Notes under the pieces: generated by a model
Told to the model about the DNA's origin: nothing
Database searches by the model: none
What the model saw: the letters and a program-made list of their open reading frames with translations, nothing else
Assembly (NCBI RefSeq): GCF_963678635.1
Contig: NW_026971313.1
Coordinates: 30,829-94,828, forward strand
Length of the DNA: 64,000 nucleotides
DNA from: Symsagittifera roscoffensis
Taxonomy: Eukaryota; Xenacoelomorpha; Acoela; Convolutidae
Reading direction: 5' to 3'
Shown here: positions 50,000-59,673 of the stretch, in pieces
How the letters are laid out: every line of letters begins with the position of its first letter
Numbering within the stretch: the stretch's first letter is position 1
Position numbers and translations under genes: made by a program

Positions 50000-50849
50000 G
50001 TGCCGATGGAGATAATGCTTAAATCGAAGATTGTGAGGGAGACACTCAAGGCGAAAGGCTATGATCTGAACCAAGTAGAGACAGGAAGGGCAGTGATAGA
50101 TGAAGACTTGAGAAGAATACTCGGGAAACTGGCAGATGATAAACCCGTAATCAAAGGAAAGGGTAAAGAGGAAACAGAAGTCACGATACTGAGAAGGAGT
50201 GAAACGGTTGGTGGCGAGGACTCCTCAAAAGAAAATAATTCTGATGGGAAAGAAACGTGCAGTCACTGGTTGATAAAATCCCTGAAAACGTAATTGAGCC
50301 GACTCGGGTTGGGAAGAAGAAAGTGGCATTCAAGAAGAAGGTGGCTGAACGCCTTGGACTAGGTCAAGAGTTCGGGGAGTGGCCCACAGCGGAGGAAGAT
50401 GCTAAAGAAGAAAAATTGTCCGGGGAGAATGGGATGAATGGGAATGCGATTGAAGAATGGGATGAAGACTCAGAGAAGAGCAGCGATGACCAAGATAGTC
50501 TATGCATGATACTAGCGGAAGAAAAGGTGAGACACCGCGACAGGGAGCTACAGACGGATCCCTCCTCGGGAATGTACAACTTGGATCAGCAGAAAGCGCG
50601 AGGAGGTGAAGAACTTGAGAAAATTGCAGTATCGAGGAAACCTTTCAGGGAGCTATCGTGCAACTCAAATGTCAAAACAAATCTGATGCCAGAATATAAC
50701 AGGAAGATCATGAGGAGGATAGTATGCGTAGAGCTGAAGGTTGACTTCCACAATCCTGGAGAAATGAATGGTCAGATAATGGCACTAAAGGAACACGTCA
50801 AGGCGAGATATAGGCTGTCGGATCTAATCGGGCCCGAAAGAATGACAAG
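50000..50849 (+). pseudogene. pol: Long charged linker between RNase H and integrase
   Basis: Two open stretches in different frames (50000-50293 and 50257-50853) overlap, so one frameshift lies near 50270. The first encodes MEIMLKSKIVRETLKAKGYDLNQVE. The second has a basic cluster (RVGKKKVAFKKKVAERLG) and then a very acidic region (EEWDEDSEKSSDDQDS). The end (RIVCVELKVDFHNPGE) looks folded. Together they make about 280 residues, much longer than the usual tether between RNase H and IN. No family is recognised. Confidence 0.55.
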
Positions 50850-52080
50850 ATGACAAGTAACTTCTCCAAATGGATCCAGACGGGGTTCAAAGAGAAGGGG
50901 GACCTGGAAGAAGACAGCTACAAGATCTTGAGCTAGTTCTACTAAGAGAGAAAAGATTTACTCTATCACACAGCTGATGGGGTGGTAGCATGCAAGAGAA
51001 GAGATGAGGAGAAGATATTACACAAGCATAACCTCATCATACTGCCACAGTTCTATCAGACTGAACTGATGTTCAGATCGCATGATCAAATGGGGCACCA
51101 GGGGATAGACAAGGTGCAGCAAAGAATACTACACAGGTTTGATTGGCCAGGATTAAGGAAAGCTTGCGAGAGATGGGTGAATGCATGCCTGGCATGTCTA
51201 CAGGTGAAAGACCCAAGGAAGATGAAGTTCCCACTCAAGTCCGTTGAAAGCTCGGATATAAACGAAGTTGTGCAGATAGACCAGCAAAAGATCTGCATGA
51301 CAGAGTCGGGAAATAACCAGATATTGGTCATAATAGATCACTTCACAAAGCTGGCAGAAGCGGTGCCGTGTCAGACAGCCTCGGCAGAGGAGACCTGTGA
51401 CCAATTGATAACACATTGGATATCACGGTATGGTTGTCCCATGACATTTCTGTCGGACAATGGCAAGGCCTTGTGGGGGACCTGACGAAAGAATTGATGA
51501 AGAGGTCACACATTGCTCAAGCGCACTCAACGACCTACCATCCCCAGACCAACGGGTTAGCGGAGAGACAGAATAGAACGTTGGTGAACATGCTGAGTGT
51601 ATACAGCTCAAGATACATGACAGACTGGGATAAATATCTGCCGCAAGTGGTAGGGGCGTACAACAGTACGCATCACTCAACAACAGGAATCAGTCCCTTC
51701 ATGATGTTCGCGGACAGGGAAAGAGCAATGCTTCTAACATTCTTTTACTCAGAAAACGAAGGGAAAAAGACATCGCCTCAAGCTTATGTGAAAGAAGCGA
51801 TCAAGAGACAACATGAACTAAACGAGCTCTGCAGGAGGAACACAGCGCTAGCACAAATGAAACAGCGGAAGAAATACGATGAGAAGATACTGCAAGCGAA
51901 ACCATATGCAGTGGGCCAACCCTTCTGGGTCTTCCAGAATGTTATACTTCCCAAGGGGACAAAGAAACTACTTAAGAAATGGAGAGGACCATTCATGATA
52001 ACGTAGGTACACCAGCAAGAACGGTTCTACCGCTTTAGTACGGGGCGAGCTGCGCATTATGAAAACCTGAAACCTCATGT
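50850..52080 (+). pseudogene. pol: Ty3/gypsy integrase with GPF/Y module
   Basis: The N-terminal zinc-binding domain has HX4H (SHDQMGH, near 51081-51098) and CX2C (NACLACL, near 51183-51200). The catalytic core has D in VVQIDQQK (about 51279), D in LSDNG (about 51456) and E in HPQTNGLAERQNRTL (about 51563). The first two are 58 residues apart. The last two are 107 nt apart, one nucleotide short of D-X35-E, so a single-base loss near 51480 shifted the frame. The C-terminal KKWRGPFMI is the GPF/Y module, followed after a stop at 52004 by FYRFSTGRAAHYENLKPH. Stops near 50935 precede the zinc domain. It would insert the cDNA into DNA. Confidence 0.92.
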
Positions 52081-53307
52081 CCCACCCCAGAAGACTGGTG
52101 AGTACCGCAGAATTTGGAGGGACTCGAGTACCTACTGGTAGAGCCAGCATGCGAGGAGAAAAATAATGGCAACGAGGGCTTGAGTTTGGACGACAATGAA
52201 AAGATAGAAGCAGATTCAGAGACTGAGTCCTTTGTGGAAGAAGACTGGAATAATCCGGAGCACGACGAGGTGCCAAAGTGGACGGAACCAGACTTGCCAA
52301 TACCAGCGGGAACAATGAGTGGCAATCGCAAACGGACAGGCATGAGGTACAATAGGTACCGGGATGACTTCTTGATTGATAAGATACAGCCTGATGAATT
52401 ATGCGAAGATCTAGTGAGTGTGGGCGAACTAGCAGCCGACGATGAATGACAAATCATCAAGGACAGTGAACATTACCCGCAGGAAGAGTACTCCACACCA
52501 GAACAAGAGACGGATCTGGAACACAGCGAGATAGAGAGTAGGGAAAACACAAACTTGAGGATACTAGAGTGGATGCGTGATGTCAAGAGTGGAAGAGATG
52601 AGGGGCAAAGCATCCAACGAGTCGACGTGTCGGCGGAAAAACACGTGAAAAAGGTAGATCCCCTCTTCTGTTGGACAGCAACAGACAGGCCGCTCAAGAT
52701 TCATCCAGATAAATTAGACCCAGCATCATCGACGGGGATGTCGATAAATATTTTTGTCCGGGGATTGGGGGTAGGACTCACCCACACCGAAAATTTGATG
52801 ATGAAGAAACTGAAGGAAGTGAGCGAAACAATTGAGCTGGAACTGGATGAGGAGGAGGCTGAGCCTACTATATGGAGGAATTTCAAAACAATGTTTGAAA
52901 TTCGAAATGATTACTCGGAGATTATCCTGATCACGGAGAGCGACTTCATCTTGTCAGACAGGACCAGCGCGATATGTATAACAGCGGACATGAGCTTCAA
53001 ATCAAGACTAGAGGCCGACTTCATGAATCAGTATCAGAACGTGGAGTTCCTATTCAGACAGAGACCGGTGGCACTAACGGTGGAAAGAGGAATAATGGAG
53101 GTCTCGATGCCGGTTTATGACCCGAACAGGGGCAAGTTGAGCCCAAGGGAACTATACGCCATCCAACATGTGGTCTTCGCAGAAACGGAAATAATGGTAC
53201 AACTACACAAGAACTACTACTTGAGTCGGGTACATGGGTGTCCTAAGTTGGGTATAAGGGAATCTCAAGTTAGGTATATTGGGGCACGAAGCATTTTTAA
53301 ATTTTAG
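52081..53307 (+). pseudogene. Unusual C-terminal extension of Pol, about 400 residues
   Basis: One frame, interrupted by a single stop at 52447, runs from 52114 to 53307. The first third is very acidic (SLDDNEKIEADSETESFVEEDW). The last two thirds look folded: LFCWTATDRPLKIHPDKLDP, SINIFVRGLGVGLTH, EAEPTIWRNFKTMFEIRND, SEIILITESDFILSDRTSAICITADMS, and VEFLFRQRPVALTVERGIMEV. I recognise no family. It is neither a standard chromodomain (no aromatic cage pattern seen) nor an env protein (no membrane segment). The clean frame beside badly broken neighbours argues it is real coding sequence. Confidence 0.6.
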
Positions 53308-53749
53308 AGACAATTAAATTTTAGAGAATTGACGGTGCTAAAACTTGACGGTGCGAAATGAATCTGCACGCTCCTAAAACTCCCAGTTGAAATAATTTAC
53401 TGAATTGACGAAAGAATAATGTTTTGAACACAATAATGAGGGGGGGGGTCTAGGTTAGGATGGAAACAAATGTGTCTAAAATTGGATTTTATTTTCAGAT
53501 TGATTTGCTAAATCGAGTTGACGACCTAGCCACACTCATTTGAAAGAAAAAAGAAGGTCTTGAACAAAGTTCACGATCAGCAACATTCGAAAGGAAATCT
53601 TTCTCAAGTACTCAAGATGGTTGGTACGGTAACACTCAAGTTGGTTGGTACGGTAATACTCAAGTTGGTTGTTACGGATATACTCAAGTTGGTTAGTACG
53701 CAAGAGCATCTAGAAATCGTTAAAAAGGGCAAATCGATTTTGGCAATCC
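53308..53749 (+). other. Spacer between pol and second module, with 24-bp tandem repeat
   Basis: About 440 bp with no durable frame. It has a run of nine G near 53441-53449 and three to four copies of a 24-bp unit beginning CTCAAGTTGGTTGG at about 53609-53697. The AATTTTAGAGA words at 53299-53330 form a small direct repeat. It separates two coding modules, so it may hold an internal promoter or splice acceptor for the second one, but no such signal can be pinned down. Confidence 0.5.
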
Positions 53750-54037
53750 ATGCCTGCAGCGCATAAGAGGCCTACGCTCGATGAATTGTATAGACGCTTG
53801 AGGGACCTGGACTACACCCAAGTGGATGAGAGGATTGCAGTGATGTTGAACGCCATTCTGCAGTTAGATGAGAAAGGTGAATGTAGGGAGTCCGCGACAG
53901 AAGCTGTCTTGATGGTCGGTTACACCACAGAAGGGATATACAATCAAGAACAGACCATGTGGTTGTCCTGGAATGTGGATGGAGGTGTGGGAGGATTCGA
54001 CTGTGAGAGGATTCGAAGGCAAGAAACCCTGGCTTGA
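53750..54037 (+). pseudogene. Second module, N-terminal fragment
   Basis: 95 codons from ATG at 53750: KRPTLDELYRRLRDLDYTQVDERIAVML and onward, helical, then a Trp/Gly-rich stretch (TMWLSWNVDGGVGGFD) that may already be out of frame. It is the first durable frame after the pol spacer and is likely the start of the second protein. The next frame overlaps it by 4 bp with a shift of one frame. No family is recognised. Confidence 0.5.
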
Positions 54038-54438
54038 GCAACAACAGTGATTACGGCGCGGGAGAGTTCCCATTACCGACCAGACCACCGACAAGATCCG
54101 CGGGCCGGTCCACGAGCGAGCCACCTTCTATGATGCGAGCACAGCAAACGGAGGAGACATATCCGGACCTCAGTAACCTGAAGAGGGAACAAGAGAGGGC
54201 GCTGATGGAGAGGAACAAGGCGAATCTTGACCGGGATGGCGCTAAACTCGAGAGGGATCAAGCAAATCTGGAGAGAGACCAAGCGATCCTTGAGAGGGAC
54301 CAGGCGCGGCGTGACCTTGACATGTTAAAATCAGAGTACCAGCAAGAACCAAAGGTACGAGAGAATGAGGCGAACTGCGATCAATTGAAGTCAGAACTTG
54401 AAAAGATCCAGCGGCGACAAAAAGAGTTGTACAGGTAA
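54034..54438 (+). pseudogene. Second module, heptad-repeat coiled coil
   Basis: 134 codons. After a Pro/Ser/Arg-rich segment with PPTRSAGRSTSEPPS, residues 60-94 (54211-54315) are five consecutive seven-residue repeats of the type RDQANLE, encoded by 21-bp near-repeats. They continue into LDMLKSEYQQE and ELEKIQRRQKEL. This is a long, highly charged coiled coil suited to oligomerisation. The open frame starts with TTG, so it is an internal part of a longer broken frame rather than a separate gene. Confidence 0.6.
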
Positions 54439-54498
54439 AAGGAAAAGGGAACCAGGACTGCAGAATGAGCGGTTGCAGGCTCAAGGACTGAGTCACGC

Positions 54499-55101
54499 AT
54501 GGAGGTGGATGAGGCTCATAGGCCAAGGGGACGATTCAACTTAGACCGCGCGGCTCGAGAGCACATGAGCGAGGGACTGGAAGTGCGGATACCGCCCGAG
54601 CCAGCGTCCTCCGTGCGTGGTTTCGAGGCGCAACCAATACGTCCCCTAATGGAAGTAACACTGCCAGGATATACCCCGAGATCAGCCCCGGGCAGTAGTC
54701 AAATGAGCGGGAGTTTTTCACGTCTCAAGGAATTGCATGACAGGTTACAATTGGGAACCCGTGAAAGTACGACTACAGGGGAGCGAACCCCGACTTGGAG
54801 GGAGCAAACGGTCAGAAGTGTGGTGATCGCAAGCTATAAGAAGAATACAGATGGCAGGAATCACAGGCACAACCTGATCGATTGGAACACGGCGCAGCGG
54901 GCGAGAAGAGATTGTTTTCATGACGCCGCTCGGGCTGAATACTATACACAGCAACGAACACCGGAGGGTGCAATTCACCTGATTATAGGGGACAGCCTGA
55001 TACGAGTGCTGACCCGGATCCAGTCGCACTGGCAGACTGGAATTTTGAGTTTCTGTGGAGCCCCAACGCCGCAGATGTTGGCATCACTCGAGCAGGCATG
55101 A
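54499..55101 (+). pseudogene. Second module, SGNH/GDSL-hydrolase-like N-terminal half (GDS block)
   Basis: 200 codons, same frame as the coiled-coil segment. Residues 1-110 are Pro/Arg-rich and probably unstructured. Residues 152-190 read GAIHLIIGDSLIRVL followed by GAPTPQMLASLE. A hydrophobic strand, the GDS triplet (Ser codon at 54994) and a helix match block I of SGNH hydrolases, where the Ser is the nucleophile. The frame ends just after LASLEQA, and 140 nt later the next frame gives the Asp/His block. SGNH folds normally need more than 100 residues between them, including the GxND block, so the centre of the domain is deleted here. Confidence 0.6.
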
Positions 55102-55733
55102 TGGAGCGATCCTTCCCGAAGGATGCGTCTTCGGACGGAATCCATTTTGACAGACCCAGGGTTGTGGAATGGCTGAACAATGTCTTCAAGAGACACATAA
55201 ATATGCTAGAAGCGGATCTGCTTGAAACGGCCAAATTCACCTTCGGTCAACCCCCAACGCCCCCTTTCTTTGCCACAAGACCCCTGTTCAGTGGCCTGGG
55301 AGTGAGAGTTGACTCAAGAGACAGCTCGAGAAGCAGCCGGACCGGATTGCCGGGTTCCACGCCGATGGAAGCCGAGGGAGCCGAGTCATCGACGCCCCAA
55401 AACTCAGTGGTATCCTCAGTGGTGGTGGTGGATAGCAAGAGAGTGGAGAGACCAGCGGAGACAAGCCGAAGACGATACCTGGAGAAGATCAAGGAATTAG
55501 ACAAGGAGGATTTGGAATGTAGACAGGAAATGGCGGAGGCCCTGGGGCTCAAGCACGTGTCACACGACGACTTGAGCCAACACCACTGCGTGGATTGGTT
55601 AAAGGCCCATGAAGCGGTTTTCTTAAGAGCAATGATAATGGAGACGACTGACCTGATTGGGATCCCCATGAAATCAATCATGGGACCGATCAAGTACAGG
55701 CCACTCAAGTTGTTGGGAAGCCAGGACTCATAG
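55098..55733 (+). pseudogene. Second module, SGNH block V and following Ser/Arg-rich region
   Basis: 211 codons. Residues 11-28 read SSDGIHFDRPRVVEWLNN. D13 and H16 fit the DxxH catalytic pair of SGNH hydrolases, with a typical following helix. Then come a Pro/Phe-rich linker, a SRDSSRSSRT stretch, RYLEKIKELDKEDLECRQEM and LSQHHCVDWLKAHEA. The last of these is also kept in the relative at 12.9 kb (LSRHHCVDWLKA). IMGPIKYRPLK near the end is likewise shared. The region after the SGNH piece has no known family. The stop at 55731 is followed by homologous sequence in another frame. Confidence 0.6.
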
Positions 55734-56239
55734 TGGAGCCTCCCAAGCACCGAACCAGTATCGCGATGATCAGATTGGCAACTCCCGCGCTACTGAGGGT
55801 GGTAGATAAGCTACTGGAACCGAAAGAGATGGGGCTACCAAATGCCGCCTATGAGGGTGCAAAGTTAGCAGAAGACCCGAGGAAACCCTGTGGGAGCACC
55901 CAGTTAGCCAAAACGCTGGCAGTATATGATCGATGAGATCCGGCGGCCGCAAGAGTGATCATCGTGGCGGGTCCGGATTTCGAGGGAACTTCTCCCAAGT
56001 TTTTCTAGTCGGAAACTCTGGTATACTCGCTGCCAGGTGCGGAGATAAATCAGATGCTGACTCTGGTAGTAGCGATGAAGTCAGAGATGCCTTGTGAACC
56101 GGAGCTACGGCTGTTCACAGGAATAAAAGATCACCTGCACGCGGCTGGACTTCCGGAGCACTTGAAAAGCGATGCGCCCATGCCAAAGAAAATCTGTGAA
56201 GCCATCCAGACGTTGTTCGCTGCAATGAACCAGGTGTAG
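55734..56239 (+). pseudogene. Second module, possible second hydrolase-like segment
   Basis: Open stretches 55733-55936 and 56054-56239 encode EPPKHRTSIAMIRLATPALLRVVDKLLEP, QLAKTLAVYD, VIIVAGPDFEGTSP, TLVVAMKSEMPCEPELRLF and TGIKDHLHAAG, then KKICEAIQTLFAAMNQV. The hydrophobic strand followed by G-x-[NK]-D-H/Q-L-H (GMNDQLH in the relative at 13.4 kb) resembles SGNH block III, so a second, degenerate SGNH-like domain is conceivable. The evidence is thin. Stops at 55934, 56008 and 56237 break the frame. Confidence 0.45.
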
Positions 56240-56854
56240 GAAAATGTTAGTTCTCGATTCGGACCCAAAACGAAAGTGATATTCACGACGTCCCCTGGGT
56301 ACGCGAGCATGCCTCCTGCTCTGCAGTTGGTGTATGCCGCTTTGGTCCTGATAGCTGAAGGGAATGCATGGCGGATTCTGATGGCAGCTCCCGATCCGGA
56401 ACTGGAGCCCACGAATTTGAGACTTTTGAAGTCGGAACTGGCAGCAGCATGGGCGGACGTGTCCCACGCATTAAGGGGATTCTACGAGCTGGCAGACATC
56501 CTCATTTTGTTGGATGAATTGCTTTTGCTGGAGATCTCGAATCTTGCTCGGCAACTAAAGTTCAGTCCGGAAATAGGGGACGATCACCAGATAAAAGGTC
56601 ACCTGACAGCTAGCCATGGTTCCGAGGCATGGACTTGAATATCACGAGCTCCACCAGCAAGTCGAGGGGACCAAGTAACGAAAGAAAGAATGTGGCTGCG
56701 GCTGAGAAACAACTGGAGCGATGGTATATCGACTAACACAAGAGAGAGGCAGGTGGCCGTTCCTAACCCCAAGGCTAACGAGAATGCTACGGATAAGACG
56801 CGGGAGAATGCACCACCTCTCGTGAGGCAGGTATGGGAAATTCTTTAGGGACAG
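56240..56854 (+). pseudogene. Second module, segment matching 13.5-14.0 kb
   Basis: The open stretch 56276-56638 encodes TTSPGYASMPPALQLVYAALVLIAEGNAWRI, followed by NLRLLKSELAAAWADVSHALRGFYELAD and ARQLKFSPEIGDD. Beyond 56640 the homology goes on in other frames with SSTSKSRGPSNERKNVAAAEKQLE to about 56722, then degenerates. A helical soluble domain is likely. The strong match to the satellite-embedded fragment, with mostly conservative changes, supports past selection on the protein. Confidence 0.6.
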
Positions 56855-57222
56855 TTGCAGATGGCTGAGAGCAAGGAAATGACGGTGGGCAGATTCATCA
56901 CGGCTGCGAACGAGGTCACCATCGGAGGATTCTGGAGAGAGCATGCAAAAGGTGAATTGAGAACGAGGGAAGATCACGAGGTTCTGAAATTCTTGAGTCC
57001 TTGTAGGGAAAAAAGGTATATGGCTAGAATGTTTTATGCAAAAAAAAAAATACATATTCGAGGTCTTTGTGCAAGAGCTATTGAGTATGCCGATGAACTT
57101 GTGTCGACAAGAGATGCTGAGAGCACGAATGAGTTATACAGTACTCTTTGGGAAAGTAAAAGGTCCCGAGTTGGTAGTGTTCAACTTCCGAAGGCAACTG
57201 TAATGTAGAATGGGGGGAAGGC
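56855..57222 (+). pseudogene. Second module, segment with internal deletion
   Basis: Encodes SKEMTVGRFITAANEVTIGGFWREHAKGEL and FLSPCREKRYMA, which match the fragment near 14150-14300. A run of ten A near 57042 shifts the frame. After it, a second frame gives IFEVFVQELLSMPMNL, and the sequence departs from the relative, which goes on with the hydrophobic LLLALYLVYPRYLF. The large copy therefore lost that region. Reads as a dead fragment. Confidence 0.5.
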
Positions 57223-57561
57223 GTGAAGTCCCCATTGAAAACTTATCCCAAGTTTTGGAATTTGAATCCCCTGACGCCCGACGGACAAGAAATTCTGAGA
57301 GTCCCAGCGTGGAAAAAGAGCTTCGAGTTGGTGAAGAGGGAGCTAGAGGCGACACTAGAGAAAGAAAATCTGCCCGCCACCGTTCTCGAGATCCCGACAG
57401 TCCGGAGAATGACCCTGGGGTTAGATAGCCCCCTACTAGTCCCATCCCTGTTCGCAAGAACCACGGTAGAAAAGCAGCAGAAGGAGTTCACTGACGGCTG
57501 GGACCCCTTTTTCATCGGAATACTGCAGCGGTCTACTTCCATACTTGTCATATCAAGATAA
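57223..57561 (+). pseudogene. Second module, 112-codon segment of unknown function
   Basis: Encodes KSPLKTYPKFWNLNPLTPDGQEILRVPAWKKSFELVKRELEATLEKENLP and RRMTLGLDSPLLVPSLFARTTVEKQQKEFTDGWDPFFIGILQR. It is present in the large copy only; the satellite-embedded relative lacks it. The composition is that of a normal folded protein, with aromatic residues spread evenly. The family is unknown. Confidence 0.5.
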
Positions 57562-58387
57562 ACTCGTGGACGACTCAAGCGAAGAAATTGAGAGGCTCAA
57601 TGCCCCTAAATTAGAGGTTCGGGACATCTTGAGAACGTTCGAGCAAGCGAATCTGGAGAACATGTTGTCAGTATGGGAAGACGGGAGGATGATAGAAGAA
57701 GCAGGGCACATCGCACTGCAAGACGAGATGGAGTTGGCCACGAGAAAATACCGGGCGCCTTACGGATTAGAGCAAGTGGAAAGGAAACAAGAAGAGAAAG
57801 AGTTGGATGCAACAGGCTCGTTGTATGTGGCCCTGACAGAAAACAAGAAGCAAGACCCAACGACACCCTCACACCTATCAATAGGCTTCCCTGGGGACAA
57901 GAGAAGCGGCCCAATAGAGAACCGATTTAGAGAGACACTTGAGAAAAGGCGAGCCGAGTCGGAAAGGGAAAGCATGGTTGAGACTCTCAGTGAAACAGGA
58001 GAGGAAATGGAAGTGGGGAAATCGCCTGAACCGAAACCAGCCGAGGAGGATTTCACCGCTCAAGGACTGCTGCAGGATCTGAGCGGAGACGATTTGGCGG
58101 ACACCGCCACGCCACCTCTAACATCATCCCATCGGACAAATTTGGAATTACCCTTGACTAGCGAAACTTCCAACATGGGAATGATAATCTTGAGTACAAA
58201 AGAGAGCAATAAGAACACATTTGAGGGAAACAAGACCATGTTTCTAGAGACTCTGGATGAGAAGGCTTGGCGGGAATTCTTGAGTGCATTTAATCAAGAG
58301 ACGAACAGCGATACCACACTAGATGACTTCAAGGAAGAACTGTGGAACATTCGGGGAACCGGTGTTGATGGGCATGGGGCTGGATGA
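57545..58387 (+). pseudogene. Second module, longest intact stretch (280 codons), acidic
   Basis: The longest uninterrupted frame of the second module. Residues 1-90 are helical (EEIERLNAPKLEVRDILRTFEQANLENMLSVWEDGRM). Residues 110-200 are rich in Glu, Ser, Thr and Pro and look disordered. Residues 225-272 look folded again (FLETLDEKAWREFLSAFNQ, TTLDDFKEELWNI). It overlaps the previous frame by 17 bp with a one-frame shift. It has no relative in the 12-16 kb fragment, and no known domain. Confidence 0.5.
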
Positions 58388-59097
58388 GAAAGCGAGAAAG
58401 GAGTTATTTAGCAAGATGGTCAAAATGACGGAGACGCGTCAAAAGACCAGAAATGATGAATGTAAAGGCAGCTCTACTCTGAAACAAAAATTGATGATAA
58501 GATGATTGAAGTTGTAAGGGAAGATAAGGTCAAGACTAATAATATGATTAAAAGTACTAAAATCCTTAAAGCTCGAGAAGGGGGCGGCAAGAGTTGGAAG
58601 GGTCTGACCGGAATAAAGAGGTCGAATCAGTGATGATAGCGGCTACGCCCCCAAGTAGAGGTGTGAAATCTCGGAAGAGGAAGAGAGAGTTAGAGGGTTT
58701 GGGTAGTCGTTCGGCGGACGCGGTCTCTGGGAAAAATCTGAGGGAGACGGCTCCCATGGTTCTGGCGCGTTGGAAGACAGCAGCCTACAAGGGTGGCTCC
58801 GAACCAAGGAAGCTAGCTGAAGGAGATGGAGGTCTCCATAAGTTTCGCGACGGAAGAGGACCTCAGACGCCAGAAGGCGAAAACGAAGAGGGGTTCGACG
58901 AGTGGCAGACGTGGGAAGTGGACGTCGGCAACGAATGGATCTCAAGCGAACATCATGCTACTGGGAAACAAGTGACTAGTGACCCTCTTGAGAGGAGTAA
59001 GACGAGGAACACCGCTCGGCCTTGGTGGATGGCCCTGGAGACAATGAAGGAACTAGAGGACTGTCTAAAGAAACTCGATCGTGGAGTGTCCCGCTAG
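58388..59097 (+). pseudogene. Second module, NLS-like basic cluster and following region
   Basis: The stretch 58323-58505 carries GMGLDEKARKELFSKMVKM, then about 90 bp are broken. From 58594, 167 codons encode TPPSRGVKSRKRKRELEG (basic cluster at residues 25-32), SADAVSGKNLRETAP, LARWKTAAYKGGSEPRKLAE, EEGFDEWQTWEVDVGNEWIS and NTARPWWMALETMKELEDCLKKLDRG. The RKRKRE cluster is also present at 14998-15020 in the relative. A nuclear role is a reasonable inference. No enzyme motif is recognised. Confidence 0.55.
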
Positions 59098-59673
59098 CGA
59101 CGCAATTGGGCTTCCCAGCAGAAAGCCGATATTAACAAGTTAGAATTGGGAAGCCAACTGAAACGAATTTGGCATAATTTGCTACGGGATTATTTGAAGA
59201 GTCAATGAGGATCCTCATCTGCGTTATCATTAATGGCAAACACCTTCGTTAGGACAGCGGGACAGCTGATGTTCGCGTGGAGCCTGGTGGTAATAGAGCT
59301 AGAGACATTAACTTCGCATGCCAAATTGAAACTGGGTGGCAAGAATCTGGAAGATTACCAGATGCTGATGCAACAGGTCGCCAGGGTCAATTCAGGCTTG
59401 AGTCTGGCAAGGAGAGAAGATGCTACTTGTTTCTTGAGGTGGATAATGTCTGTGATGACCGACAGTACTATCCAAGCGTGTCCACAGAGAGCGAGCGGAG
59501 GCAGGACAATGGAAAGGAGAATTTCAGCGGTCATCCTGAATGTATACCAGAGTACCGGAATAGAGAAGGAGGATAGCTCCAGGCAGTCGCTAGAGAATCA
59601 TGGGAAGCTGGACGAGATACAGAGGTTCTACAACAAGAATTTGAAGAGGGACATGACGTGCACCGTAACTTAG
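59098..59673 (+). pseudogene. Second module, conserved helical segment
   Basis: After about 130 broken bases, the frame 59233-59673 encodes MANTFVRTAGQLMFAWS, TSHAKLKLGGKNLEDYQMLM, ARREDATCFLRWIMSV, TMERRISAVILNVYQSTGIEKE and SRQSLENHGKLDEI. All of these blocks recur at 15574-15966. The two copies differ mostly by conservative changes. No family is recognised. The frame passes to the next one by a shift near 59660. Confidence 0.6.

Noticed and set aside
55247-55750. 167-codon minus-strand frame opposite the SGNH block-V region
   Set aside because: The plus-strand frame carries the conserved DGIHF and HHCVDWLKA motifs. The minus frame has no recognisable feature.
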